This document shows, piece by piece, positions 1 through 7,861 of a stretch of DNA of 64,000 nucleotides. The notes under the pieces are model-generated. The model searched no databases and was not told where the DNA came from. It saw only the letters and a program-made list of their open reading frames with translations. The stretch's first letter is position 1. Each line of letters opens with the position of its first letter. The stretch is from positions 62,001 to 126,000 of the forward strand of contig NZ_JBNXUO010000013.1 in NCBI RefSeq assembly GCF_050563535.1, given 5' to 3'. Both the position numbers and the translations under genes were made by a program. This stretch comes from Falsiroseomonas sp050563535. Its GTDB lineage: Bacteria; Pseudomonadota; Alphaproteobacteria; Acetobacterales; Acetobacteraceae.

Positions 1-1
1 G

Positions 2-486
2 GCCATCATCATGGGCAACGTGCCGCTCGCCCTCATCGGGGCGGTGGCCGCGCTCTGGATCGCCGGCCAGCCGCTCTCGGTCGCCACCCTCGTCGGCTTC
101 GTCACGCTGACCGGCATCACCACCCGCAACGGCATCCTCAAGGTCAGCCACTGCCTCAACCTCGCCCTGCACGAGGGCGAGCGCTGGGGCCTGGCGCTGG
201 TGCTGCGCGGGTCGGCCGAGCGGCTGACGCCGGTGCTGATGACGGCGCTCTCGGCGGGCCTCGCGCTGATCCCGCTCGCCATCGGGGCCGACGCGCCGGG
301 CAAGGAGATCCTGCACCCGGTCGCCATCACCATCCTCGGCGGGCTCGTCAGCGCGACGCTGCTCGACACCTTCGTCACGCCCATCCTGTTCCACCGCTTC
401 GGCCGCCCGGCCCTGGACCGGCTGCGGGCCGAGGCGGCGGCACGTGCCGCCGTGCCCGTTCCCGGCCGGGCGGATGTCGGGGATGA
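2..486 (+). CDS. Heavy-metal RND efflux pump, C-terminal end (CusA/CzcA family), 5' end outside window
   Basis: Inner-membrane proton-driven pump subunit of the HME-RND family that exports Cu/Ag or divalent metals through a tripartite complex. Only the last membrane segments are present: hydrophobic helices, the GITTRNGIL loop (compare GIAVRNGIL in CusA) and the terminal ATLLDTFVTPILF helix. The reading frame lacks a stop where the family normally ends; it stays open in frame through the next genes to 1234. A TGA one frame over (484-486) overlaps a possible ATG start of the DUF305 gene (483), the usual coupling arrangement, so a single-base frameshift in the tail is likely. The end given is that shifted stop and is inferred. 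The neighbours are all copper-related, which favours a Cu/Ag pump. Confidence 0.75.
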   Translation, partial: HHHGQRAARPHRGGGRALDRRPAALGRHPRRLRHADRHHHPQRHPQGQPLPQPRPARGRALGPGAGAARVGRAADAGADDGALGGPRADPARHRGRRAGQGDPAPGRHHHPRRARQRDAARHLRHAHPVPPLRPPGPGPAAGRGGGTCRRARSRPGGCRG

Positions 487-761
487 GCAGCCCCGGCGCG
501 AATTCCCCCGACAGCCGGGGCTACATGGAGGCGATGACGCGCATGCAGCACGGCATGGGCATGCCCATGTCGGGCAATGCCGACCGCGACTTCGTCGCCA
601 TGATGATCCCGCATCACGAGAGCGCCGTGGAGATGGCGCGCGTGGTGCTGCAGCACGGCAGCGACCCCGAGGTCCGCGCCCTGGCGGAGGCCATCATCGG
701 CGACCAGGAGCGCGAGATCGCGCAGATGCGCAGGCTGCTCCAACGCCTGCCCGGCCGGTGA
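483..761 (+). CDS. DUF305 family protein, short form
   Basis: Short His/Met-rich protein of the DUF305 (ferritin-like, metal-associated) family. The diagnostic stretch DFVAMMIPHHESAVEMARVVL is present, followed by a second helix with EREIAQMRRLL. Most family members are exported; this one shows no signal peptide from any candidate start (GTG 444, ATG 474, ATG 483), so the 5' end may have been lost together with the end of the pump gene. ATG 483 was chosen because it forms an ATGA overlap with the shifted stop of the pump. It lies 11 bases before the DUF411 gene, in a copper-handling cluster. Function is inferred from family and context only. Confidence 0.7.
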   Translation: MSSPGANSPDSRGYMEAMTRMQHGMGMPMSGNADRDFVAMMIPHHESAVEMARVVLQHGSDPEVRALAEAIIGDQEREIAQMRRLLQRLPGR

Positions 762-772
762 GGAGCCGCGTC

Positions 773-1234
773 ATGCTCACGCGACGCACACTCGGCATCG
801 GCGCGGCCATCTTCGCGGCGGGTCGTGCCGTGGCGCAGCCGCTGCGCGTCGAGGTCTGGCGCGACCCGAATTGCGGGTGCTGCTCCGGCTGGGTGAAGCA
901 CCTCCGCGACGAGGGCTTCGCAGTCGAGGATCGCGTCGTCTCCTCGGTGGCGCCCATCCGCCGTATGCTCGGCACCCCCGCCGACCTGCTGTCCTGCCAC
1001 GCCGCGCGCGTCGCCGGGTTTGCGCTGGAGGGGCACGTCCCGGCCCTGGCCGTGCGCCGCCTGCTGGCCACGCGCCCGGAGGGGATCGTGGGCCTTGCCG
1101 TCCCGGCGATGCCGGTCGGCTCGCCCGGCATGGAGGTGCCCGGCCAGGCGCCGGACACCTACGACGTCATGGCATGGCGGGCCGATGGCTCGCACGCGCC
1201 CTTCATGCGCTTTACCGGCGCGCGCCCAGCCTGA
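773..1234 (+). CDS. DUF411 periplasmic metal-binding protein
   Basis: 153-residue exported protein of the DUF411 (CopG-like) family found in copper and silver resistance clusters. The N-terminus MLTRRTLGIGAAIFAAG followed by AVAQ is a signal peptide with a twin-Arg-like start. The family hallmark is the N-terminal WRDPNCGCCSGWVKHL motif, whose CxCC cysteines probably bind metal; SCHAARV and GHVPALAVRRLL also match the family. ATG 773 follows GAGGAG. The frame is the same as the upstream pump fragment, with no stop between them, so an automatic annotation may fuse the two. The separate start and signal peptide argue that it is an independent gene. Confidence 0.85.
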   Translation: MLTRRTLGIGAAIFAAGRAVAQPLRVEVWRDPNCGCCSGWVKHLRDEGFAVEDRVVSSVAPIRRMLGTPADLLSCHAARVAGFALEGHVPALAVRRLLATRPEGIVGLAVPAMPVGSPGMEVPGQAPDTYDVMAWRADGSHAPFMRFTGARPA

Positions 1235-1311
1235 TGCGGGCCTGAAGCGCCCTGCACGGGTGCCGGGCGGGACCCTCGGCGCCCGGTCGATCGGTCCCGG
1301 AGGACAAGGCC

Positions 1312-1923
1312 ATGAGGAAGGTCACGAGCATTCCGGTCGCCGCCCTGCTCGCGCTCGGCATCGCGAGCGGCGCGACCGCGCAGGCCCCGGCGGCGGACGA
1401 CGCCGACCATGGGGCGCACCACCCGGACACCGCGCAGGTGGCACCCCAGCCAGCGCCCCAGGCCCCGCCGGCGCCCGGACGCGGCGCGCCGGGCATGGCC
1501 GGGCCCGGCGGGATGATGGGCGGGCCCGGCGAGATGATGGGCCAGATGATGCAGCAGCGGATGGCGACCGCCGCGATGCAGCCCTTCCGTCGCATCGAGG
1601 GCCAGCTCGCCTATTTCCGCGCCGAGCTGCGCATCACCGACGCCCTGGCGCCGCAGTGGAACACCTTCGCGGACGTCGTCCGCGCGCAGGCCGAGCGGCT
1701 CCGCGCAGCGACCCGATCGGCGATGTCGGGCGGCCCTGGCCCCCTCCCCGCGCCGCAGCAGATGGAACGGCGCATGGCGCTGCTGGCCGCCCATCTCGAG
1801 GCGATGCGCGCCGTCTCGGCCGCGGCGGGGCCGCTCTACGCAGCGCTGTCGGAGGAGCAGCGGCGCACGGCCGACGAACTGATGGCCGAGCACCTCCGCG
1901 GCATGCGGATGGGGATGATGTGA
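1312..1923 (+). CDS. Spy/CpxP-like periplasmic protein (LTXXQ family)
   Basis: 203-residue exported protein. A signal peptide ends near ATAQA (residue 24); then come a His/Pro-rich segment with HGAHH, a Met/Gly-rich stretch (GMMGGPGEMMGQMM) and a helical domain with two LTXXQ-like motifs, ITDALAPQWNTF and LSEEQRRTADEL. Spy/CpxP proteins are periplasmic chaperones or sensors of envelope and metal stress. The Met- and His-rich linker suggests copper or silver binding, which fits the flanking copper genes. Its stop is followed one base later by the start of the copper ATPase remnant, so the two were probably co-transcribed. Confidence 0.8.
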   Translation: MRKVTSIPVAALLALGIASGATAQAPAADDADHGAHHPDTAQVAPQPAPQAPPAPGRGAPGMAGPGGMMGGPGEMMGQMMQQRMATAAMQPFRRIEGQLAYFRAELRITDALAPQWNTFADVVRAQAERLRAATRSAMSGGPGPLPAPQQMERRMALLAAHLEAMRAVSAAAGPLYAALSEEQRRTADELMAEHLRGMRMGMM

Positions 1924-1924
1924 C

Positions 1925-2941
1925 GTGAGCGGGGGCCACGCCCGCGGGTCGCACGCACATGCCGGACATGGCGACGCCACGGCCCCCGTGAAGGACCCGG
2001 TCTGCGGGATGGCCGTGGCCCCGCGAGGACGCCGCACCGCGCCACGCATGGCTGGGCCGAGTACCATTTCTGCTCGGCGGGATGCCGGACCAAGTTCGTC
2101 GCGGACCCGGCGGCATATGTGGGAACGAAGCCCGCGCTCCGGGCGGAGCCGGTTGCGCCCGGCACGATCTACACCTGCCCGATGCACCCGCAGATCCGGC
2201 AGCCCGGCCCCGGCAGCCGCCCCATCTGCGGCATGGCGCTCGAGCCGGAGATGCCCACCGCCGGGGCGGGGCCGAACCCGGAGCTGGCGGACCTCACCCG
2301 CCGCTTCCGGATCGGCCTCGCGCTGACGGTACCCGTGTTCCTGCTGGAGATGGGTGGCCACCTGACCGGGATGATGCACCTGGTCGGCGGGCCGCGCGTC
2401 GGCAACTGGATCCAGCTCCTGCTGGCCACGCCGGTGGTGCTCTGGGCGGGCTGGCCATTCTTCGAGCGCGGATGGCGCAGCCTCGTCACCCGCAGCCTGA
2501 ACATGTTCACGCTCATCGCGCTGGGCACCGGCGTCGCGTGGGTGTTCAGCGTCGTTGCCACCCTCGCCCCCGGCATCTTCCCGGCGGCCTTCCGCGCGCC
2601 GGACGGCTCTGTCGCGGTCTGTTTCGAGGCAGCGGCCGTCATCGTGGTGCTGGTCCTGCTCGGCCAGGTGCTGGAGTCGCGGGTACGGGAGCGGACGGGC
2701 GGCGCCATCCGCGCGCTGCTGAACCTGGCGCCTGCCGTCGCCCGGCGCATCCGGCCGGACGGCGCGGAGGAGGAGATCCCGCTCGGCCTACAATGCCGCG
2801 GGCGTGCCGGTCGCGGCGGGGGTGCTGTATCCGTTCCTCGGCATCCTGCTCTCGCCGGTGATCGCGGCGGCCGCCATGGCATTGTCCTCGGTCAGCGTCG
2901 TTGGGAACGCGCTGAGGCTCCGTCGCATTCGGCTGACGTAA
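1925..2941 (+). pseudogene. copA: Copper-translocating P1B ATPase, frameshifted and internally deleted
   Basis: Remnant of a Cu+-exporting P-type ATPase in three pieces. Piece 1 (GTG 1925 to about 2020) has a His-rich start and the YHS-type motif VKDPVCGM. The reading then shifts by one base: HGWAEYHFCSAGC, YTCPMHPQ, SRPICGMALEP and the first membrane helices continue to EEEIPLG near 2785. Piece 3 (2789-2941) resumes in another frame with YNAAGVPVAAGVLYPF and ends RLRRIRLT, the normal C-terminus of this family. Everything between is missing: the CPC helix, the DKTGT phosphorylation site and the ATP-binding domain, roughly 1.2-1.4 kb judged by family length. The product cannot transport copper. 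Confidence 0.9.
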
Positions 2942-2990
2942 CCGGCGCCCACCCGCCGATGATACCCGGCTCACGAAGTTCCGACCTGCG

Positions 2991-3154
2991 GCCCGCGAAG
3001 CGGGCCGAGCGCCCGAACGGGCGCCGCCGCAAGTGCGGCGAAGCCGAGCGCCGGAGGCCCGCCGCGCCCGTCATACCGGCCGGCGTTGAAGGTGATCCGA
3101 TGGCGGCGGGCGAAGCCCGCCGAGCCGCCGGATGGCGGCCGCCGCATCTGCGGC
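2991..3154 (+). repeat. Cluster of six stacked short palindromes
   Basis: Six perfect small hairpins lie end to end: 2991-3005 (GCCCGC, loop GAA), 3009-3024 (GCGCCCG, loop AA), 3026-3039 (GCCGC, loop AAGT), 3105-3121 (GGCGGGC, loop GAA), 3124-3139 (GCCGCC, loop GGAT) and 3141-3154 (GCCGCA, loop TC). The string GCGGCGAAGCCG occurs twice (3035 and 3150), so the block looks like two diverged copies of a longer intergenic element. No coding potential was seen. It resembles REP/BIME-type repeats more than a terminator. Confidence 0.7.
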
Positions 3155-3195
3155 GAAGCCGGGGGATGCGGATGCGGCCCGCCCGGCGTCTGAGG

Positions 3196-3221
3196 GGCGT
3201 GAATGTGTCAGCATTCACGCC
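3196..3221 (+). repeat. Perfect 10-bp stem hairpin
   Basis: GGCGTGAATG, six-base loop TGTCAG, then CATTCACGCC: a perfect 10-bp inverted repeat that is AT-richer than its surroundings. No T tract follows, so it is a weak candidate for a factor-independent terminator; it could be a protein-binding site or part of the adjacent repeat block. Confidence 0.5.
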
Positions 3222-3528
3222 GGTCAGTATGAAGCATGAAGTGCGCCAGCACCTCATGAGCCAAGTATGAGGCGCCGCGGCACGGCGACGACACTTCCTT
3301 GGCGGGCGTGCCGGGAACTCTCCCTCGGGATCCTTGCCTGCCGGACCGGTCATGCCGCGGTCGCCGCACACCTGCCCTGGTCGGGGCAGGTCACGCAGCC
3401 GGAGCCGGGAACGGTCGGGGAAGGGGGTCGACTTCGCAGGCCGTGCAGGGGGGCCGCCCCGGCCACCTCGCCGCGCCCGGTCTCGCCCGGCCTCATGCCG
3501 CCCTCCCCTCGCCCACGGCCCGCGGCAT
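3222..3528. other. Non-coding gap with two more inverted repeats
   Basis: No convincing gene was seen between the ATPase remnant and the end of the convergent regulator gene. Two inverted repeats stand out: CCTCAT/ATGAGG at 3252-3272 (9-base spacer) and ACCTGCCC/GGGCAGGT at 3370-3391 (6-base loop). The second is placed where a terminator for either convergent unit would lie, but it lacks a T tract. Confidence 0.5.
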
Positions 3529-4407
3529 TCAAGGGTTGAACGCCACCGCCCCCGTGCTGGCCACGTCGTAGCCGCCCATGCGCCGTGCCCGCGCGGCGAA
3601 GACCGGCCCGCGCGCGAAGCCGAGCAGCGCCTGCATCGGCGCGCCGAAATAGTGCCGCCGCTCCATCACCAGGTCGAAGCGCTCGCGGATGAGGGGAACG
3701 AAGCAGAGCCCGCGCGCCGCAGCTTCCGCACGGATGCCGAAGCCCGCATCGGCGCGGCCCTCGGCCACCGCCGCCGCGACCTCGTCCTCGGAGAGCGCCG
3801 GCTCGGGCAGGAAGGCGATCCCGTCGAGCCGGACGCCCGCCTCGGTGAGGAGATGGGTCAGCAGCACATGGCTGCCCGCCCGCGGCTGCCGGCCGGCAAC
3901 GCGCACGCCGCCGGTCAGGTCGCGCACCTCCGCAAACCCGCGCGGATTGCCGGGTGGCACGATGAGGCCCTGTTCCCGCCAGGCCCAGGTGATGCCGACG
4001 GCGGCGCGCCGCGGCAGCATCTCGCGCACCGCAGGCTCGTTCCATGTGCCGCTGTCCGGGTCCAGCAGGTGGCTCGCGGCCACCTGCGCCGTGCCGGCCG
4101 CCAGCTCCGCCAGCCCGTCCAGGCTGCCGCCGGCGCGGGTGGCAAGGCCGCAGCCCGATTGCCGTACCGCCCAGTCCAGCAGGGGATCGTGGCTGCCGGC
4201 GAGGATGGGCGGCGGGTCGAGCCGGTGCGCGACATCGGGCCCGTCCGCCTGCGCCGCGAGCCAGCGTTCGAGCTGCGCGCGGGGGAACAGCCACTTCCCG
4301 CCGACCTGGGCGGCAGGCAGCCGCCGGCTTCGCGCCAGCTCGTAGAGCGACCGCTCCGACAGGCGGAGCCAGGCCGCCGCCTCCTTCATCGTCAGGACAT
4401 CCGGCAT
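3529..4407 (-). CDS. Helix-turn-helix regulator with periplasmic-binding-like sensor domain (probable tungstate/molybdate regulator)
   Basis: 292-residue one-component regulator. Residues 4-50 form an excisionase/MerR-type winged helix (MKEAAAWLRLSERSLYELAR, then GGKWLF). Residues about 70-285 resemble a PBP-like domain of the molybdate/tungstate-binding class, with SHDPLLDWA, AASHLLDPDSGTWN and GFARGPVFAARA. It lacks a signal peptide, so it senses its ligand in the cytoplasm. It is divergent from tupBCA with a 101-bp shared promoter region, which makes tungstate or molybdate the likely ligand and the transporter the likely target. This differs from ModE and from TunR, which use TOBE domains. 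Ligand and target are inferred. Confidence 0.75.
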   Translation of the reverse strand: MPDVLTMKEAAAWLRLSERSLYELARSRRLPAAQVGGKWLFPRAQLERWLAAQADGPDVAHRLDPPPILAGSHDPLLDWAVRQSGCGLATRAGGSLDGLAELAAGTAQVAASHLLDPDSGTWNEPAVREMLPRRAAVGITWAWREQGLIVPPGNPRGFAEVRDLTGGVRVAGRQPRAGSHVLLTHLLTEAGVRLDGIAFLPEPALSEDEVAAAVAEGRADAGFGIRAEAAARGLCFVPLIRERFDLVMERRHYFGAPMQALLGFARGPVFAARARRMGGYDVASTGAVAFNP

Positions 4408-4411
4408 CGGT

Positions 4412-4440
4412 CGGCAAAATCCGGCAGGATCCGCTTTGGC
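4412..4440. promoter_or_regulatory. Possible operator in the divergent regulator/tupB promoter region
   Basis: An imperfect inverted repeat, CAAAATCC-GGCA-GGATCCGCTTTG, lies just upstream of the regulator start and about 70 bases before tupB. Its position between divergent genes makes it a candidate binding site for the regulator. The symmetry is partial and no footprinted consensus is known to me for this regulator class. Confidence 0.3.
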
Positions 4441-4508
4441 GTCAAGCTCCCCGGTCGATTGACGCCCCGACCTGCCGCCAGCAAGTAGGAGCGCAGCTGG
4501 AGAACCAT

Positions 4509-5213
4509 GTGAACGACCTTGGCAGCGCCTTCTCGACCGCGATCGGCCTGGTCGCCTCCGCCGATCCGGCGGTGGTGCAGATCGTGCTGCTCAGCCTGCG
4601 CGTCAGCCTGACGGCAGTGGCCGTCGCGGCGCTGGTCGGCCTGCCGCTCGGCGCCCTGCTCGCCGTGGCGCGCTTCCCAGGCCGGGGCGGCGTCATCGTG
4701 GTGCTGAACGCGCTGATGGGGCTGCCGCCGGTCGTCGCGGGCCTGCTGATCTACCTGCTGCTGTCGCGCTCCGGCCCGCTCGGGCCGCTCGGCCTGCTGT
4801 TCACGCCGACCGCCATGGTCATCGCCCAGGCCGTGCTGATCACCCCGATCCTCGCCGCGCTGACGCGCGGGGTGCTGGAGGGACTGTGGGAGGAATACGC
4901 CGAGCAGCTGCGTTCCTTCGGCGCCGGCCCGTGGCGCGCGGTTCCGACCCTGCTGTGGGACGGGCGGTTCATGCTGCTGACCGTGCTGCTCGCGGGCTTC
5001 GGGCGCGCCGCGGCGGAGGTCGGCGCGGTGATGGTGGTGGGCGGCAACATCGAGGGCTTCACCCGGGTGATGACGACCGCCATCGCGCTGGAGACGAGCA
5101 AGGGCGACCTGCCGCTGGCACTCGCGCTCGGCACCGTGCTGATGACGATCGTCGTGGCGGTGAACGCGCTGGCGCAGGGCCTGCGCGATGCCGCCGCCCG
5201 GTGGGCGGGCTGA
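4509..5213 (+). CDS. tupB: Tungstate ABC transporter permease
   Basis: 234-residue inner-membrane subunit of the tungstate importer. Several hydrophobic helices carry the BPD_transp_1 fold, and the EAA-type cytoplasmic loop that docks on the ATPase is EEYAEQLRSFGAGPWRA (about residues 127-143). The segment MVVGGNIEGFTRVMTTAI is typical of TupB rather than ModB. GTG 4509 was chosen because it begins just before the first hydrophobic segment; the overlapping ATG at 4507 is followed at once by a stop. Its TGA overlaps the ATG of tupC (TGATG), indicating translational coupling. It supplies oxyanion for Mo/W-cofactor enzymes. Confidence 0.9.
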   Translation: MNDLGSAFSTAIGLVASADPAVVQIVLLSLRVSLTAVAVAALVGLPLGALLAVARFPGRGGVIVVLNALMGLPPVVAGLLIYLLLSRSGPLGPLGLLFTPTAMVIAQAVLITPILAALTRGVLEGLWEEYAEQLRSFGAGPWRAVPTLLWDGRFMLLTVLLAGFGRAAAEVGAVMVVGGNIEGFTRVMTTAIALETSKGDLPLALALGTVLMTIVVAVNALAQGLRDAAARWAG

Positions 5214-5935
5214 TGCGCGCGCCCGACACCGTCCTGCCGCTGCGCGCCGAGGGCCTCGGCTTCGTCGCGGGCGGCGTGCGCATCCTGCGCGGCGTCTCGC
5301 TGGCGATCGAGGCGGGTGCGCCGACGCTCCTCATCGGCCCGAACGGCGCGGGCAAGTCCGTGCTGCTGCGCCTGCTGCACGGGCTGCTCGCGCCGACCGA
5401 GGGGCGCATCGCCTGGGGCGGCCTGCCCGGCACCGCGGCGCGGCGGCAGGCCATGGTGTTCCAGCGCCCCGTGCTGCTGCGCCGCTCGGTCCTGGCGAAC
5501 GCCGTCTATCCGCTGCGGCTCTCGGGCATGGCGCGGGCCGAGCGCGAGGCGCGCGCGCGAGAGGCGCTGTCGCTGGTCGGCCTCGCCGCCCTGGCGGACC
5601 GTCCGGCGCGCCGGCTCTCGGGCGGGGAGGGGCAGCGCCTCGCGCTCGCCCGCGCCGCCGCGCTGCGCCCGGAGGTGCTGTTCCTCGACGAGCCCTGCGC
5701 CAGCCTCGACCCGGCGGCGACGAAGGCGGTGGAGGAGATCGTCGCCGCGCTCGCCGCGCGCGGCACCAAGATCGTGATGACGACGCACGACCTCGGCCAG
5801 GCGCGGCGTCTCGCGGGCGAGGTGGTGTTCCTCCATCGCGGCCGCGTCACGGAACACGCCCCGGCCGCCGCCTTCTTCGCCGGCCCCGCCACGCCGGAGG
5901 CCGCGGCCTTCCTGCGCGGCGAGCTGGTCTGGTGA
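5213..5935 (+). CDS. tupC: Tungstate ABC transporter ATP-binding protein
   Basis: 240-residue ATPase energising tungstate import. It has Walker A GPNGAGKS (42-49), a Q-loop glutamine in MVFQRPVLLRRSV, the signature LSGGEGQ (135-141), Walker B VLFLDEP (155-161) and the H-loop in TTHDLGQ. The signature has GGEGQ in place of the common GGQQQ, which is tolerated in this subfamily. It has no TOBE extension, as expected for TupC rather than ModC. Its start overlaps the tupB stop; tupA follows 32 bases downstream. Confidence 0.9.
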   Translation: MRAPDTVLPLRAEGLGFVAGGVRILRGVSLAIEAGAPTLLIGPNGAGKSVLLRLLHGLLAPTEGRIAWGGLPGTAARRQAMVFQRPVLLRRSVLANAVYPLRLSGMARAEREARAREALSLVGLAALADRPARRLSGGEGQRLALARAAALRPEVLFLDEPCASLDPAATKAVEEIVAALAARGTKIVMTTHDLGQARRLAGEVVFLHRGRVTEHAPAAAFFAGPATPEAAAFLRGELVW

Positions 5936-5967
5936 CCCCTTCCGACAGGAAAGCCCGGAGACACGGC

Positions 5968-6831
5968 ATGTTCTCGACGCTTCGACGCAGCGTGATCGCC
6001 GCAGCCATCGCCGCGACGGCCGCCCTGCCCGCCGTCGTGCCGGGGCGCGCGGACGCCCAGGCACAGGGGAAGTTCATCACCGTCTCCTCCACCACCAGCA
6101 CCGAGCAGTCGGGCCTGTTCGGGCACATCCTGCCGATCTTCACGCGGGAGAGCGGGATCACCGTGCGCGTCGTCGCGCTCGGCACCGGCCAGGCGCTCGA
6201 TGTCGGCCGGCGTGGCGACGCGGACGTGGTCTTCGTGCATGACCGCGCGGCGGAGGAGCGCTTCGTGGCGGAGGGCTTCGGCGGCCCGCGACGGCATGTG
6301 ATGTTCAACGACTTCGTCATCACCGGCCCCGCCGCCGATCCCGCCCGCATCGCCGGGCTGCGCGACACGAACGAGGCGCTGCGCCGCATCGCGGCCGCCC
6401 GCGCGCCCTTCGTCAGCCGCGGCGACCGCAGCGGCACGCATGCCGCCGAGCTGCGCCTGTGGGGGATGGCCGGCGTCGATCCCGCGCAGGGCCGCGGCCA
6501 ATGGTACCGCGAGGTCGGGCAGGGCATGGGCCCGGCGCTCAACACCGCCGCCGCCCAGGGCGCCTACATCCTGACCGACCGCGGCACCTGGCTCAGCTTC
6601 CGCAACCGCCAGGACCAGCGCATCCTCGTCGAGGGCGACACGCGGCTGTTCAACCAGTACGGCGTCATGCTCGTGAACCCGCAGCGCCACCCGCATGTGA
6701 AGGCCGCCGACGGCGAGCGCTTCATCGACTGGATCCTCTCGCCCGCCGGCCAGTCCGCGATCGAGGGCTACAGGATCAACGGCGAGCAGCTGTTCTTCCC
6801 GAACGCGAGCCGGCCGGAGCCGACTTCCTGA
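5968..6831 (+). CDS. tupA: Tungstate ABC transporter substrate-binding protein
   Basis: 287-residue periplasmic oxyanion-binding protein. A signal peptide (residues 1-30, ending RADAQ) precedes the mature start. The family hallmark SSTTSTEQSGLF corresponds to the TTTS tungstate-binding motif of TupA and WtpA-like proteins, and SRGDRSGTH and AYILTDRGTW are the other conserved binding-site segments. ATG 5968 has CCGGAG upstream. It is the last gene of tupBCA; the order B-C-A with the binding protein last is less common than A-B-C. Confidence 0.92.
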   Translation: MFSTLRRSVIAAAIAATAALPAVVPGRADAQAQGKFITVSSTTSTEQSGLFGHILPIFTRESGITVRVVALGTGQALDVGRRGDADVVFVHDRAAEERFVAEGFGGPRRHVMFNDFVITGPAADPARIAGLRDTNEALRRIAAARAPFVSRGDRSGTHAAELRLWGMAGVDPAQGRGQWYREVGQGMGPALNTAAAQGAYILTDRGTWLSFRNRQDQRILVEGDTRLFNQYGVMLVNPQRHPHVKAADGERFIDWILSPAGQSAIEGYRINGEQLFFPNASRPEPTS

Positions 6832-6898
6832 GGCGAGGGACCTGCTGCCGGCCGCGTGCCCCCTTGCGGCACGGCGCGGGGCGGCCGATGAGGCGGTC

Positions 6899-7741
6899 AT
6901 GCTGATCCATCGCGACATCCCGGGCCTGCGCGCGGCCCTCGGCGCCTGGCGTGCCCGCGGCGCGCGCATCGGCCTCGTGCCGACCATGGGCGCGCTGCAT
7001 GACGGCCACCTCTCGCTGGTGGCGGCGGCGCGGGCGGCGGCGGATGTGGTCGTCGCATCCATCTTCGTGAACCCGACCCAGTTCGGGCCGAACGAGGACC
7101 TCTCCCGCTATCCGCGCGACGAGGCAGGCGACCTCGCGAAGCTCCGCGCCGCCGGCTGCGACCTGGCCTGGCTGCCGACGGTGGAGGCGATGTACCCGCC
7201 GGGCGGCGCGACCGCCGTCGAGGTGCGCGGCGTGTCCGAGGGGTTCGAGGGCGCGGCCCGGCCCGGCCATTTCCGCGGCGTCGCCACCGTCTGCACGAAG
7301 CTGTTCCTGCAGACCGGCGCGGATGCCGCGGCCTTCGGCGAGAAGGACTGGCAGCAGCTGCAGGTGGTGCGCCGCGCGGCGCGCGACCTCGACATCCCCG
7401 TCCGCATCCTGCCCGTGCCGACGGTGCGGGAAGCGGACGGGCTCGCGCTGTCCTCGCGCAACCGCTTCCTCAGCCCGGGGGAGCGTGAGCGCGCGCCGCT
7501 GCTGCACGCATCCCTCCTCCGCGCGGCCGCGGCCATCGCCGCCGGCCGGGACGCGGCGGAGGCGCTGGCGACCGGGGAGGACGCGCTCCGGCGCGGCGGC
7601 CTGATGCCGGACTACCTGGCGCTGGTGGAGGCGGAGACGATGCGGCCGCTCGACCGCGCCGCGCCGGGCACCGCGATGCGGATCGTCGCCGCCGCGCGGC
7701 TCGGCACGGTGCGGCTGCTCGACAACGTCGCGGTGCCCTGA
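6899..7741 (+). CDS. panC: Pantoate--beta-alanine ligase
   Basis: 280-residue cytoplasmic enzyme joining pantoate and beta-alanine with ATP to give pantothenate, the coenzyme A precursor. The ATP-binding HIGH-like motif is MGALHDGH, the second nucleotide motif is SSRN (LALSSRNRFL), and FVNPTQF, FGEKDWQQ and PGHFRGVATV are the conserved substrate-site segments. Length is normal for the family. It stands alone here, without panB or panD, 67 bases after tupA. A strong inverted repeat at 7761-7790 follows. Confidence 0.96.
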   Translation: MLIHRDIPGLRAALGAWRARGARIGLVPTMGALHDGHLSLVAAARAAADVVVASIFVNPTQFGPNEDLSRYPRDEAGDLAKLRAAGCDLAWLPTVEAMYPPGGATAVEVRGVSEGFEGAARPGHFRGVATVCTKLFLQTGADAAAFGEKDWQQLQVVRRAARDLDIPVRILPVPTVREADGLALSSRNRFLSPGERERAPLLHASLLRAAAAIAAGRDAAEALATGEDALRRGGLMPDYLALVEAETMRPLDRAAPGTAMRIVAAARLGTVRLLDNVAVP

Positions 7742-7760
7742 CCGGGGGGCGGAATTCCGG

Positions 7761-7790
7761 CGGGCGGGGCGGAATGGACGGCCCCGCCCG
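7761..7790 (+). terminator. Hairpin between convergent panC and the metallo-beta-lactamase gene
   Basis: CGGGCGGGGC, a 10-base loop, then GCCCCGCCCG: a perfect 10-bp GC stem placed 20 bases after the panC stop and before the end of the convergent gene. There is no T tract on either side, so termination here would be atypical; position and stability support the call. Confidence 0.5.
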
Positions 7791-7861
7791 CGCGTCCCAT
7801 CCCCCGCAACGGCATCGTGGCCAAGCGGCGGCGCCTTGCGCCTGTCCGGGATGGGGGATCC

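Noticed and set aside
2991..3221. Palindrome block considered as CRISPR or integron attC sites
   Set aside because: Stems differ in sequence and length, no regular spacers, and no cas or integrase gene is near.
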